64,000 nt of DNA, from positions 1 through 64,000 of the forward strand of contig JBMZDR010000001.1 in the NCBI GenBank assembly GCA_049614485.1, in the 5' to 3' direction. A model generated the notes under the pieces. That model was not told where the DNA came from, did no database searches, and worked only from the letters and a program-made list of their open reading frames with translations. How positions within the stretch are numbered: position 1 is the stretch's first letter; every line of letters starts with the position of its first letter. Made by a program: the position numbers and the translations under genes. Shown one piece after another: positions 53,246 through 62,608 of the stretch. The DNA is from GCA-2733415 sp049614485. GTDB lineage: Bacteria > Bacteroidota > Bacteroidia > Flavobacteriales > Flavobacteriaceae.

Positions 53246-53278
53246 CAAAAAAGCGTCAAACAGAAAGTTTAACGCCTT
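53246..53278 (-). terminator. Terminator between tig and clpP
   Basis: In minus-strand RNA, AAGGCGUUAAAC pairs with GUUUGACGCUUU (12 bp with two G-U pairs) around UUUCU, followed by Us. It should uncouple clpP-clpX from tig at least partly. Confidence 0.7.
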
Positions 53279-53305
53279 AAAGATACTCAAAATTCTTTGT
53301 TATTT

Positions 53306-54628
53306 TTAGCTGTAAACTTCCTTAATGAACTCTTCGTAGTTCAATTCTTTTACTTTTAAGTTTACATTGTCTTTATAGAAAGCTAATAGTTTTTGGCTTA
53401 CCAATTGCTCGCTTAATTTTCTAGCCTCTTCTTGGTTTGATAATACTCTAGCTACAATACCTTCTAATTCTTCATCAGATGGGTTTGTTTGACCAAACTG
53501 CGCCATTTGTAGTTTAACCATTTCAGTTGTGTGAGATTTTAAATCTTCAAACTGAACTTTTATGTCGTTTTCTTTTAGTAGTTTGCCTTCAATTAATTGG
53601 TAGCGTAATGCTTTTTCAGACTTAGCATACTCTTCTTTTGCTTGCTCTTCAGTTAGTGGGTTCTCACCAGCTGTCTGCATCCATTTTTCTAAAAATGTTT
53701 GTGGCAAGTCAAACTTCGTGTTTTCAACTAAATGTTCAGTAACATCGTTTAATAAACGTTGATCTGCTTGTTGAGCAAATTGCTTTGCAGCATCATCTTT
53801 TAAACGTGCTTTTAATTCTTCTTCTGAAGTTACAGCGTCTTTTCCGAATAGCTTATCAAAGAACTCTTGGTTCATTTCTGCAGCTTCTCGGTTATTTGTT
53901 TCAGTGATTTCAAAAGAAACTTCAGTATCTAAACCTTCTGCAACCTCATTGCTTATTTTTAATGCGCTTGTTAAATCATGCGCGTTGTTAAATAAGTTTT
54001 TTGTTTTTAAAGTAATTGTGTCACCTGCTTTAGCATTTAAAAACTTATCGGTGTTACGCTTTCCTTTAACTTTATCTAAGGTGATAGTGGTTGTGTTTTC
54101 AATAGCGTTTTCTTCGTTCTTGAATACTCCGGTAAACTCAGTTTCTAATGTAGCTTCAGATACAGGAGAAATTTTCCCATACTGTTTTCTGATGTTGTCT
54201 ATTTGATCATTAATAGTTTTGTCATCAGCAACAATGTTATATTGCGTAATAGCTTTTTTGTTTTTTAAAGTAACATCAAATTCAGGAGCTAAGCCTAATT
54301 CAAATTCAAAAGAGAAGTTTTCTGCATCCCAATTCAAATCTTCTTGCGCTCTAGGTAATGGATTACCAAGTAAATCAAGTTTTTCTTCTGTTAAATACTT
54401 GTTTAGGTTTTCTTGAATCAATTTATTTACTTCATCAACTAAAATAGCTTTACCGTATTGTTTTTTTACCATTCCCATTGGTACATGACCTTTACGGAAA
54501 CCTGGTATATTAGCTTGCTTGCGGTAATCTGTAAGCACTTTTTCTACTTTTTCATTATAATCGTTCTTCTCAATTGCTATTGTAACAACTGCATTAAGTG
54601 CGTCAATGTTTTCTCTTGTAATGTTCAT
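53306..54628 (-). CDS. tig: Trigger factor
   Basis: The ribosome-bound chaperone, 440 residues. The ribosome-docking signature is PGFRKGHVPMGMVKKQYG near residue 40. A divergent FKBP-like region (about 150-240) and the C-terminal helical arms follow. The FKBP domain is too diverged to predict prolyl isomerase activity, as is usual in Bacteroidota. A full consensus promoter lies 35 bases upstream of the ATG. Confidence 0.93.
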   Translation of the reverse strand: MNITRENIDALNAVVTIAIEKNDYNEKVEKVLTDYRKQANIPGFRKGHVPMGMVKKQYGKAILVDEVNKLIQENLNKYLTEEKLDLLGNPLPRAQEDLNWDAENFSFEFELGLAPEFDVTLKNKKAITQYNIVADDKTINDQIDNIRKQYGKISPVSEATLETEFTGVFKNEENAIENTTTITLDKVKGKRNTDKFLNAKAGDTITLKTKNLFNNAHDLTSALKISNEVAEGLDTEVSFEITETNNREAAEMNQEFFDKLFGKDAVTSEEELKARLKDDAAKQFAQQADQRLLNDVTEHLVENTKFDLPQTFLEKWMQTAGENPLTEEQAKEEYAKSEKALRYQLIEGKLLKENDIKVQFEDLKSHTTEMVKLQMAQFGQTNPSDEELEGIVARVLSNQEEARKLSEQLVSQKLLAFYKDNVNLKVKELNYEEFIKEVYS

Positions 54629-54662
54629 GTTAATCTATTTAAAATAGCTAAAAATTTGGGTG

Positions 54663-54693
54663 CAAAAATAGCACAATTTTGTAAGCTTGCAAA
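54663..54693 (-). promoter_or_regulatory. Full promoter of tig
   Basis: On the minus strand TTTG (54690-54693), 19 bases, TATTTTTG (54663-54670): exact consensus boxes and spacing. Confidence 0.78.
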
Positions 54694-54712
54694 TTTTTTA
54701 ATTCGTTGAATT

Positions 54713-55066
54713 TCAGTGTGTTTTTTTAGTGTTGTCAAGTAACTTGTAAAGTACGGACTGTGTAAGTGATAATAAAATACTGAATAGTATAGCAGAAAAT
54801 AATCCTGAAACATTAAATCCGCTAATAAAATAGTCTGATAAAAGTACCATTATCGCATTAATAATAAGTAAAAATAGCCCTAGTGTTATAAGGGTTAAAG
54901 GGATGGTAAAGAATATTAAAAGCGGACGTACTAATGTGTTTAATAGTCCTAAAACTATGGCTACAAGTATTGCTGTGGTGTAGCTTTCAATTGAAATACC
55001 TGGAACTATATTTGCTAGAACAAATACGGCTATGGCGCTTAATAGTATTTTTAAAATGTAATTCAT
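54713..55066 (-). CDS. Phage holin family 4-type membrane protein
   Basis: A 117-residue membrane protein with four hydrophobic helices and the motif LGLLNTLVRPLLIFFTIPLTLITLG. It belongs to the family named after phage holins, but most members are ordinary chromosomal proteins, and no phage gene is near. The role is unknown. It lies 20 bases upstream of the tig promoter. Confidence 0.85.
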   Translation of the reverse strand: MNYILKILLSAIAVFVLANIVPGISIESYTTAILVAIVLGLLNTLVRPLLIFFTIPLTLITLGLFLLIINAIMVLLSDYFISGFNVSGLFSAILFSILLSLTQSVLYKLLDNTKKTH

Positions 55067-55106
55067 GTTTTCTATTTTGAAATTTTAAATGCTAAAACTA
55101 TACCAT

Positions 55107-55140
55107 AAAAAAAACGTTGCCATTTTGGCAACGTTTTTTA
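55107..55140 (-). terminator. Rho-independent terminator after the SGNH lipoprotein gene
   Basis: AAAACGTTGCCA and TGGCAACGTTTT form a perfect 12-bp stem with further A/T runs; 21 bases past the stop. Confidence 0.9.
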
Positions 55141-55160
55141 TTTTTATTTTAAACTAAAGA

Positions 55161-56630
55161 TTAGTCTATGTAAGCTGTTGGGTATGTTCCAGGGTCAACT
55201 TTAGGAACACTAGCCTCAAAGGCAGCATTGATTTCATCAACAATTATGTTAGCTATAAAGGCATATCCTCTAGCTGTTGGATGAACACCGTCTAAAGAAA
55301 AACCTCCTCCAGTAGCATATACATCTGTAATTGTTGTTCCGTTAGCAGTTAATCCTCCATTTGCTAATTGTTCCATTGCAGCTTTAACATCAACAAGTAT
55401 TACGTTGTCGTTTGCGGCTGCTAACATAGCAATAGAGTTGTTGTAGGCAGTTTGAGCTGTTGCTATCATTCCTGCTTCGTTTTCTGTTAATGCCTGGCTA
55501 TCATTTAACGGAACACCTACACCTATTACAGTAGTTGGGTCTCCAGCTACTGCTAAAGTACCAATTACAGAGCTAGATGGTAGCACGATAAAGTCATTGG
55601 CTGTAGCCATTCTGATAGATGGAAGTCCCATTCCTGTTAGGTCTGTTAAACTTTCGTCTTCTATAACTACAGGGTTTTGCCCAGCAGCAAATGTTATAGT
55701 ACGTTGTTGCATTTCAGCTGGGGTTATTAATGAACCACCTGCAGCCATTGCTAATCCGTTATTGTATGGTGTGTATGCTGCGTTAGTTCCTCCAGCAGTA
55801 GCTGCGTCCATAGGAATTGGGTTGTAAGGTACTGTTGTAAAGTAAGGAATTGAAGTTACACTAGGTAAGTTCATAACAACTCCTTTAGCACCGTTTGCAG
55901 TCATGCCGTTTAATAAAGCATCATAAGTTCCGTGGAATAACATTGGATCAGTAATGTCATTACTTCCGTAAGTTGCTGGGTTAGGGTTTCCAGTTCGGTC
56001 AACACCAACTCCTCCAGATGTAGCAAAAGACAAGATGTCATTATTTCCAATCCATAAAGAAAAGAAAGTAGCGTCTTGTGCCATTGCATCACCTAACATA
56101 GTTGCAGATGGGCTTGATGCCATTCTTACAAAGTAAGGGTTGGCAGTTCCTGGTAAAATACCAGATGCATCAGCGTAAGTGTCTGATAGCAAGTGAAATG
56201 ATTTTGCACCAGGTACTCCTACATTGTTAAATGGCCCCGTTAATACAGATGTTGCATCTGTTGTTGGGGTTTCAGATAGGTTGGTAGGAGCTAAAGGGTC
56301 TCCACTAAGTACTAATCTAGTGTCTGTTATTTGAATTGGGCCAGCCATTAGGCCTCCAATATTATCGTTAACTAATGGTTGCTTGAAGCTACCTCCTCCT
56401 GCAAAACTAAATCTAGATGCTAAGATGTTTGGGTAAGAATTTTTTTGTCCCTCTAGGTAAACTGTACCGTCAGCGTATCCGGCAGTAAGTGAGTTTCCTA
56501 AAGCTACAAATTTACTAAAATCAGCTGTTCCTGAAGTGTACATTCCTGCATCTTCAATTGAGTTATTTAATTCTGGCTCACAGGCAACTAAACCTAAAGC
56601 CATTAGTGCTATATATTTTATGTTTTTCAT
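55161..56630 (-). CDS. SGNH/GDSL-type lipoprotein hydrolase
   Basis: A 489-residue lipoprotein (lipobox LVAC, C17) with an SGNH hydrolase domain. The nucleophile block is GNSLTAG with S47 (GDS replaced by GNS). The glycine/asparagine block is WIGNNDIL, and the catalytic Asp447 and His450 sit in DGVHP. It probably cleaves lipid or acyl esters at the outer membrane. It lies 20 bases after the FadL-type gene and is likely co-transcribed, so uptake of a hydrophobic compound may be coupled to hydrolysis. Confidence 0.88.
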   Translation of the reverse strand: MKNIKYIALMALGLVACEPELNNSIEDAGMYTSGTADFSKFVALGNSLTAGYADGTVYLEGQKNSYPNILASRFSFAGGGSFKQPLVNDNIGGLMAGPIQITDTRLVLSGDPLAPTNLSETPTTDATSVLTGPFNNVGVPGAKSFHLLSDTYADASGILPGTANPYFVRMASSPSATMLGDAMAQDATFFSLWIGNNDILSFATSGGVGVDRTGNPNPATYGSNDITDPMLFHGTYDALLNGMTANGAKGVVMNLPSVTSIPYFTTVPYNPIPMDAATAGGTNAAYTPYNNGLAMAAGGSLITPAEMQQRTITFAAGQNPVVIEDESLTDLTGMGLPSIRMATANDFIVLPSSSVIGTLAVAGDPTTVIGVGVPLNDSQALTENEAGMIATAQTAYNNSIAMLAAANDNVILVDVKAAMEQLANGGLTANGTTITDVYATGGGFSLDGVHPTARGYAFIANIIVDEINAAFEASVPKVDPGTYPTAYID

Positions 56631-56650
56631 AATATCGTGATTTTAAATTC

Positions 56651-57898
56651 TTATAATTTGTATGATACACCAATTCCTGGAGCAATTACAGATGACTTGT
56701 ATGTTCCGCCAAATGGTATGTTTTGTCCATTTTCTTGGTAGTGGTCATAAGAATTATCAATTTCGTTAAAGTGTAAGTAAAGGAATGAAGCGTCAATTGA
56801 TAGCTTGTCATTTACTTTATATGATAAACCTGCTGTGTATCCAGTAGAGTCGTTACGTGGTGTTTCAGGTGCAAAATACCCATCTTGCACAGGAGATTCA
56901 TCAAAATAGATACCTGCTCTAGCAGTAATTTTTGATGTAGCTTCGTATTGTAATCCAAAACGGAAAGTATCTGAATCTTTGTAGTTTCTCGGGCTTACAG
57001 AAGTCCCAGCTGAATTGTCAAATTCTACAACTAAAGCTTCATACTGACTCCATTGAGCAAAGTTGTAATCAAAAGCAAATAAGAATTTATCACAAAATTG
57101 GTATGAAAGACCTAAGGTAACTTCAGCAGGTAATGGTAATTCTGCATTAAACGATCCATTAGAAAAGTCACCTGGTAATGAGTTAGGTACGTTTTCAAAT
57201 GTAGCATCACCATTTTCAGCTTGCATGATAATTTTTGAACGGTAGTTAAATCCGATGTTTAATTTCTCAATAGGTTTAAGCATAAACCCTAAAGTGTATC
57301 CCCAAGCAGAAATTCCTTTTTGCTCAACTGTAGCGTTTGTTCTGTTTCCATTAATGTCTGATAATGTTCTGTTTAAGTTTTTGTTAAATGTTACAGATCC
57401 ATTAACATATATTGGTCCCCCACCAATACTAAATTTATCACTTACTTTAACAGCAACAGTAGGTTGAACAAAAATTGCTTTTAAATCAATATTGTTTACT
57501 AAGTGAGATCCAGACCAGTCTTTTTCCCATTCTACCGAACTTCCGTATGGTGTGTAGACACCTAGTCCAAAAGATAACCAATCATTAGCTTTGTACGTTG
57601 CGTAAAAGTTAAAAGGAGTTGCTAGGCCAGATTCAGTGTTATGAGCGTAACCAAATTCTTTGTTTTCAAATCTGGTTTCTGCCATAATACCAGAAACACC
57701 TAGTGAAAAATTCATTTTCCCGTCTAAAAAAGACATTCCTGCAGGGTTAAAAAATACTGATTCGGCACTGCTAATTACTGCTACACCGGTGTGTCCCATT
57801 GCTAGTTGTTTTTGTCCTTGTAGTGCGACTCTATAACCACCTGCGTAAAGTGTAGATCCTACAAGAAAAAACAATACAAATGATAAAAGTTTTTTCAT
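56651..57898 (-). CDS. OmpP1/FadL/TodX-family outer-membrane channel
   Basis: A 415-residue beta-barrel transporter for hydrophobic molecules. It has a signal peptide (to LYAGG near 21), the family N-terminal hatch block (MGHTGVAVISSAESVFFNPAGMS split over residues 34-56) and barrel strands up to a C-terminal VSYKL. It is upstream of the SGNH lipoprotein. The substrate is probably a long-chain fatty acid or another lipid. Confidence 0.92.
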   Translation of the reverse strand: MKKLLSFVLFFLVGSTLYAGGYRVALQGQKQLAMGHTGVAVISSAESVFFNPAGMSFLDGKMNFSLGVSGIMAETRFENKEFGYAHNTESGLATPFNFYATYKANDWLSFGLGVYTPYGSSVEWEKDWSGSHLVNNIDLKAIFVQPTVAVKVSDKFSIGGGPIYVNGSVTFNKNLNRTLSDINGNRTNATVEQKGISAWGYTLGFMLKPIEKLNIGFNYRSKIIMQAENGDATFENVPNSLPGDFSNGSFNAELPLPAEVTLGLSYQFCDKFLFAFDYNFAQWSQYEALVVEFDNSAGTSVSPRNYKDSDTFRFGLQYEATSKITARAGIYFDESPVQDGYFAPETPRNDSTGYTAGLSYKVNDKLSIDASFLYLHFNEIDNSYDHYQENGQNIPFGGTYKSSVIAPGIGVSYKL

Positions 57899-57969
57899 AA
57901 TAAGTTTAATTTCAGTTAATGTTAATAGTGCTTAGTTTTATTATTCAAGCATAGCAATAATACAATAAA

Positions 57970-58731
57970 TTAGCAAAACTTCATTGTTTTTGAATAAAAT
58001 TCTTGAGAATTTTCAGCGTGTAGCCAATGCCCTGCATTAGATATTTCTTGCACAGATGCGTTAGTGAAGTAATTGTTAATAAGGATGCTATCTTCTGTGG
58101 TAATGTAATTTGATTTACTTCCTTTTAAAAACAAGGTAGGTTTTGTGAATGTTTTTTGTGTTGTGAAACTTGTGATAACTTCGTTGTACTTTTCTCGTAA
58201 AACAGGAAGGTTAAAACGGTATGCAAGTTGTTGTTTGTTTTTACGGTAAATATTCTTCATTAAAAACTGAACAACTCCACTTTCTTTAATATAGGTGCTT
58301 AGTACATTTTCAATGTCTTTACGTGTGTTTTGAGTTGAAAAATCAACTTCAGACAATGCTTTTAAAATATATTGGTGGTGTGCAGGATAGGTTTTTGGGG
58401 CAATATCTGCAACTATCAACTTTGTTAGCAATTGGGGGTGTGTTAAGGCAAATTGCATAGCGGTTTTTCCTCCCATGGAATGGCCTAATATGATACAGTC
58501 TTCCAGGTTGTGAAATTCAATGTAGTTTTTTAAGTCGTCTACCAATAGGGTGTATGAAAAGTTGGGGCTATGAAAACTTCTCCCATGATTTCGTTGGTCA
58601 ATTAAATGTACTTCAAAGTTTTCGGCGTATTTATTGCCTAATGTTTTCCAGTTGTCAGACATGCCTAAAAAGCCATGAAGTATCAACAGTGGTTGCCCTG
58701 ATCCGATAATTTTAGAATGTAAAATATCCAT
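57970..58731 (-). CDS. Alpha/beta hydrolase (YbfF-like)
   Basis: A 253-residue alpha/beta hydrolase with oxyanion block LHGFLGMSDNW, nucleophile S85 (GHSMGGK) and C-terminal catalytic His (NAGHWLHAEN). The pattern resembles E. coli YbfF, an acyl-CoA or ester hydrolase. There is no signal peptide, so it is cytoplasmic. It starts 3 bases after the pdxJ stop and is translated from the same message. Confidence 0.88.
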   Translation of the reverse strand: MDILHSKIIGSGQPLLILHGFLGMSDNWKTLGNKYAENFEVHLIDQRNHGRSFHSPNFSYTLLVDDLKNYIEFHNLEDCIILGHSMGGKTAMQFALTHPQLLTKLIVADIAPKTYPAHHQYILKALSEVDFSTQNTRKDIENVLSTYIKESGVVQFLMKNIYRKNKQQLAYRFNLPVLREKYNEVITSFTTQKTFTKPTLFLKGSKSNYITTEDSILINNYFTNASVQEISNAGHWLHAENSQEFYSKTMKFC

Positions 58732-58734
58732 AGA

Positions 58735-59454
58735 CTATTGTTGTTTTAGCTTGTTGAGGTACATGTTTACGACATTTTCAATTCCTAAATAAATAGACTC
58801 AGTAATAAGAGCATGGCCGATTGAAACTTCTAGTAATCCTGGAATATTTTCTTTAAAAAATTTAATGTTGTCTAAACTTAAATCGTGCCCTGCATTTACA
58901 CCAATGTTTATGCTGTTTGCTAAAATGGCGCATTCGGTGTAGGGTTTAATAGCTTCGTAATTTTTTTTGCCATATTGTTTGGCAAATTCTTCGGTATAAA
59001 GTTCAATTCTGTCAGCGCCAGTATTTTTTGCGCCTTCAATCATTTGTAATGTGGGGTCAACAAAAATAGAGGTTCTAATTCCGTTTCTCTTAAATTCTGA
59101 AATTACATCTGTTAAAAAATGATGATGAGTTATGGTGTCCCACCCGGCATTAGATGTAATGGCGTTAACAGAATCTGGTACTAATGTAACTTGAGTGGGT
59201 TTTGTTTCAAGTACAAGATCGATAAATTTAGGGTTTGGGTTGCCTTCAATGTTAAATTCAGTGGTCACTATTTTGGTTAAATCTCTAGCGTCCTGATAGC
59301 GAATGTGTCTTTCGTCTGGTCTTGGGTGAATTGTAATACCATCAGCGCCAAAGCGTTCAACGTCACTTGCTACATTTAGAAGGTTTGGGGTGTTCCCGCC
59401 ACGTGAGTTTCTTAGTGTGGCTATTTTATTTATGTTTACACTTAACTTTGTCAT
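58735..59454 (-). CDS. pdxJ: Pyridoxine 5'-phosphate synthase
   Basis: A 239-residue TIM-barrel enzyme that condenses 1-deoxyxylulose 5-phosphate with 3-amino-2-oxopropyl phosphate in DXP-dependent vitamin B6 synthesis. Blocks seen are LSVNINKIATLRNSRGG, HPRPDERHI, TLVPD and NAGHDL. It is divergent from the CBS-domain gene and has a -7 element 18 bases upstream. Confidence 0.96.
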   Translation of the reverse strand: MTKLSVNINKIATLRNSRGGNTPNLLNVASDVERFGADGITIHPRPDERHIRYQDARDLTKIVTTEFNIEGNPNPKFIDLVLETKPTQVTLVPDSVNAITSNAGWDTITHHHFLTDVISEFKRNGIRTSIFVDPTLQMIEGAKNTGADRIELYTEEFAKQYGKKNYEAIKPYTECAILANSINIGVNAGHDLSLDNIKFFKENIPGLLEVSIGHALITESIYLGIENVVNMYLNKLKQQ

Positions 59455-59472
59455 AATCTAAAAATTGAAAGG

Positions 59473-59480
59473 CAAATTTA
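59473..59480 (-). promoter_or_regulatory. -7 element of pdxJ
   Basis: On the minus strand TAAATTTG matches TAnnTTTG exactly, 18 bases before the ATG. No TTTG at 19-21 bases. Confidence 0.45.
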
Positions 59481-59528
59481 AGGCTAATTAGTAGAATTTG
59501 GTTAATTTGCATTGTAAAATTGTTGCAA

Positions 59529-60182
59529 ATGAACCTTGGTGAACTTATTATAAATGATATTGCTCCAATAGAGTTGGATCAGCAAATAAACCATATCCAA
59601 CAGATGTTTAGTAATCTTACCTATTCGCATATTCCAGTTTGTGATTCGGGTAATTTTATTGGTTGTCTGTCAGAGAATGATTCTCATTGTTTTCAGTCAG
59701 GTGTTACTGTCAAGGATTGTAGGTATGCAATAGAGTTTTTTTCTGTAGATTGGACAACAAACTGGTTGGAGGTTCTTGAGATGTTTGCTCAAAATTCGGC
59801 TAATATTATGCCCGTTTTAAAGGATGGTCAGTACTTAGGGTATTATGAATTAAAGGATATCATGAGTTTGTTTGATCAAACTCCTTTCTTTTATGAAAAT
59901 GGAGCTGTTTTAATTGTTAGAAAAGGAGTTAATGATTATTCGTTTAGTGAAGTTGCTCAGATAGTTGAGTCAAATAACGCTAGGATTTTAGGCGCTTTTT
60001 TAACTAATTTAGAAGGGGGATTGGCTGAAATAACTTTAAAAATAAACAATACAGGCTTGTCGGAAATCATGCAGACTTTTAGGCGTTATAGCTATGAAAT
60101 TGTTGCTGGGTATGATGATGACACGTATATTGAAAACTTAAAAGATAGGTCGGATTATTTTAAAAAATACATGAATATTTAA
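59529..60182 (+). CDS. CBS-domain protein
   Basis: A 217-residue soluble protein with two CBS domains (about 1-125; FSNLTYSHIPVCDSGNFIG, NIMPVLKDGQYLGYYE) and an ACT-like C-terminal part (about 135-205). Such modules bind adenine nucleotides. I place the start at the ATG at 59529 (MNLGELIIND); the TTG at 59520 adds three residues. It is 1 base upstream of nadK, suggesting a link to NAD(P) or nucleotide status. Confidence 0.85.
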   Translation: MNLGELIINDIAPIELDQQINHIQQMFSNLTYSHIPVCDSGNFIGCLSENDSHCFQSGVTVKDCRYAIEFFSVDWTTNWLEVLEMFAQNSANIMPVLKDGQYLGYYELKDIMSLFDQTPFFYENGAVLIVRKGVNDYSFSEVAQIVESNNARILGAFLTNLEGGLAEITLKINNTGLSEIMQTFRRYSYEIVAGYDDDTYIENLKDRSDYFKKYMNI

Positions 60183-60183
60183 T

Positions 60184-61068
60184 ATGGTTAAAGTTGCAAT
60201 ATACGGGCGATTTACTGATAATTTTCCAAGAGAATATGTTAGTATAGTTTTGAGGCAATTAAGTGTTTATAAGGCTAATATCTATATAGAGACGTCTTGT
60301 TTAAGCCATATAAGAAAGATATCATCAGAAAATTACAATACGTTTAGTTCATATAAAGATTTGGATGATTCTTTTGACTTTTTAATAAGTATCGGAGGAG
60401 ATGGGACAATTTTAAGATCCATATCCTATGTAAGAAATTCTGGTATCCCTATAGTGGGTGTTAATACTGGAAGAATGGGGTTTTTAGCAACTATTAAAAA
60501 AGATAAAATAGCATCATCAATTGATGAAATTATAAATAAAGAATACCAGGTTTCAGAACGAAGTTTGTTAATGTTAAGTAGTGATAAGCTGATAAAAGGG
60601 CTAGACGAAAACTTCAATTTTGCCTTAAATGAAATTGCGGTAAGTAGAAAAAATACAACATCAATGATTAAGGTAGAAACCTACTTGAATGATGATTATT
60701 TAACATCATATTGGGCTGATGGGTTGATTGTGGCAACGCCAACAGGGTCTACAGGTTATTCGTTAAGTTGCGGTGGGCCAGTGGTTGCACCAGACTCTGA
60801 TAGTTTTGTGTTAACCCCAATTGCGCCTCATAATTTAAACGCGAGGCCATTGGTGATACCAGAGAACACTACAATAAAATTAATTGTAGGTGGTAGAGAA
60901 CAATTGCATTTAGCGTCATTAGACTCTAGGATTATCACAATAGAAAATGGCACAGAATTGATTATTCAAAAAGCTGATTTTTCAATAAAAATGATAGAAC
61001 CTAATGGGGGAAATTTTTTACATACACTTAGGAATAAACTGCTTTGGGGTCAAGATAAAAGAAATTAG
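60184..61068 (+). CDS. nadK: NAD kinase
   Basis: A 294-residue ATP-NAD kinase making NADP. Motifs are GGDGT (71-75), NTGRMGFLAT, NEIAVSR and the substrate-binding block ATPTGSTGYSLSCGGP. It is the only nadK in the window and lies in the pdxJ-divergent operon that leads on towards uppS and bamA. Confidence 0.96.
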   Translation: MVKVAIYGRFTDNFPREYVSIVLRQLSVYKANIYIETSCLSHIRKISSENYNTFSSYKDLDDSFDFLISIGGDGTILRSISYVRNSGIPIVGVNTGRMGFLATIKKDKIASSIDEIINKEYQVSERSLLMLSSDKLIKGLDENFNFALNEIAVSRKNTTSMIKVETYLNDDYLTSYWADGLIVATPTGSTGYSLSCGGPVVAPDSDSFVLTPIAPHNLNARPLVIPENTTIKLIVGGREQLHLASLDSRIITIENGTELIIQKADFSIKMIEPNGGNFLHTLRNKLLWGQDKRN

Positions 61069-61113
61069 AGCAATAAATATAGTTAATTGATGTTTTATTA
61101 GTGATGATGTTAA

Positions 61114-61144
61114 TTGTTATAACAAAGTCAATTTTATATATTTG
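61114..61144 (+). promoter_or_regulatory. Promoter of the DUF6089-uppS-bamA unit
   Basis: TTG (61114-61116), 20 bases, TATATTTG (61137-61144). It shows that the envelope genes can be transcribed apart from nadK. It also covers a TTG at 61142 that might be taken for a start codon. Confidence 0.65.
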
Positions 61145-61162
61145 CAAACTTTTATAGGTACT

Positions 61163-61861
61163 ATGTTTCAAAAGCTCACGTTGTTAATAACACTACTAAG
61201 TAGTTTATCTTACGGACAAATTCATGAAGTTGGATTGTTTTTAGGAGGAGCTAATGCAATAGCAGATGTGGGGTCTGGTAAATATGTAAAACCACATGAT
61301 GTTGCAGTGGGTGCTATTTATAAATGGAATAGAAGTCCCAGACATTCATACCGTTTTTCTGCAATTTATACGCAACTTACAGGTGATGATTTGAAATCGA
61401 CTGACCCGAGAAGAAAACAAAGAGGATATACTTTTGAAAATAACATAAAAGAACTAACAGCGGGAATTGAATTTACATTTTTAGATTTTGACCTGCATGA
61501 TCAGCATAATTATTCAAGAAAAACAACGCCTTTTTTATTTACAGGCCTAACTTTTTTTCACTATGATGCATTAGCCCTAACATCTGCAAATGAAATAGAA
61601 CGCTATAACTCACATAGTACTTTTGCTATACCTATGACAGTTGGAATTAAATCAGCAATTACTAAACGGTTTATTTTAGCATTTGAAATAGGTGCTAGAT
61701 ATACATTTACAGACGACTTAGATGGAAGTAATCCCGTGCGTGATAAAGAAGAGTATGAGTCCTTGAAGTTTGGTAATGTTGACAGTAACGACTGGTATGT
61801 TTTTACTGGTTTAACTCTAACTTATACGTTTGGTAAAAACCCATGTTTTTGTAATTTTTAA
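61163..61861 (+). CDS. DUF6089 outer-membrane beta-barrel protein
   Basis: A 233-residue exported protein. The signal peptide MFQKLTLLITLLSSLSYGQ starts at the ATG at 61163. The mature part has alternating strands (HEVGLFLGGANAIADVG, LTAGIEFTFLDFD) and ends in WYVFTGLTLTYTFGKNPCFC, typical of small outer-membrane barrels. The family (DUF6089) stands before uppS and bamA in flavobacteria, so a role in envelope assembly is possible but unproven. Confidence 0.85.
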   Translation: MFQKLTLLITLLSSLSYGQIHEVGLFLGGANAIADVGSGKYVKPHDVAVGAIYKWNRSPRHSYRFSAIYTQLTGDDLKSTDPRRKQRGYTFENNIKELTAGIEFTFLDFDLHDQHNYSRKTTPFLFTGLTFFHYDALALTSANEIERYNSHSTFAIPMTVGIKSAITKRFILAFEIGARYTFTDDLDGSNPVRDKEEYESLKFGNVDSNDWYVFTGLTLTYTFGKNPCFCNF

Positions 61862-61867
61862 TAACGT

Positions 61868-62608
61868 ATGAGCACTTTTGATCAAATAGACTTAAAAAAA
61901 GTCCCAAAACACGTTGCTATTATTATGGATGGTAATGGGCGTTGGGCAAAAAAAAGAGGCTTACTGCGTGTTTTTGGGCATGAAAAAGGAGCGAAAGCTG
62001 TTAAAGAAACAATTGAAGCTGCAGGAAAAACAGGTATAACGCATTTAACACTGTATGCTTTTTCTACAGAAAACTGGAATAGACCAAAGGTTGAGGTTGA
62101 TAAGTTGATGAACTTATTAGTGTCATCACTAAAAAAAGAATTCAAAACACTTCACGAGAACAATATAAAGTTAAACGCTATTGGTAATTTAAATGAGTTG
62201 CCATCGAAAGCATATAAAGAACTTTCAGAAGTAATAGAAAAGACTAAAAACAATGATAAGCTAGTGTTAACTTTAGCATTGAGCTACGGATCTAGAGATG
62301 AAATTGTTAAAACAGTTAAGGAAATTGCAGAGAAAGTTAAAAATAATATAATTTCTTTAGAAAATATTGATGATTCAATTATTAATGAGCATCTTTACAC
62401 GCAAAATTTACCAGATGTGGATTTGCTTGTTAGAACAAGTGGAGAACAACGGATAAGTAACTTTTTGTTGTGGCAAATTGCCTATGCTGAATTGTATTTT
62501 ACAGACGTGCTTTGGCCAGATTTTAAAAAAGAAGACCTTTATAAGGCCCTAATAAATTATCAAAATAGAGAACGACGATTTGGAAAAACAAGTGAACAAC
62601 TTAAGTAA
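61868..62608 (+). CDS. uppS: Isoprenyl transferase (undecaprenyl diphosphate synthase)
   Basis: A 246-residue cis-prenyltransferase that makes undecaprenyl diphosphate, the lipid carrier for peptidoglycan and O-antigen. The catalytic D21 is in HVAIIMDGNGRWAKKRG; conserved C-terminal blocks are LLVRTSGEQRISNFLLWQ and AELYFTDVLWPDF. Its last 17 bases overlap the bamA start. Confidence 0.96.
   Translation: MSTFDQIDLKKVPKHVAIIMDGNGRWAKKRGLLRVFGHEKGAKAVKETIEAAGKTGITHLTLYAFSTENWNRPKVEVDKLMNLLVSSLKKEFKTLHENNIKLNAIGNLNELPSKAYKELSEVIEKTKNNDKLVLTLALSYGSRDEIVKTVKEIAEKVKNNIISLENIDDSIINEHLYTQNLPDVDLLVRTSGEQRISNFLLWQIAYAELYFTDVLWPDFKKEDLYKALINYQNRERRFGKTSEQLK

Noticed and set aside
54713..55066. Prophage remnant suggested by the holin-like gene
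   Set aside because: No other phage gene is near; this membrane family is common in non-phage contexts.
61142..61861. Longer DUF6089 protein starting at TTG 61142
   Set aside because: The TTG is part of the TATATTTG promoter element; the signal peptide starts at ATG 61163.
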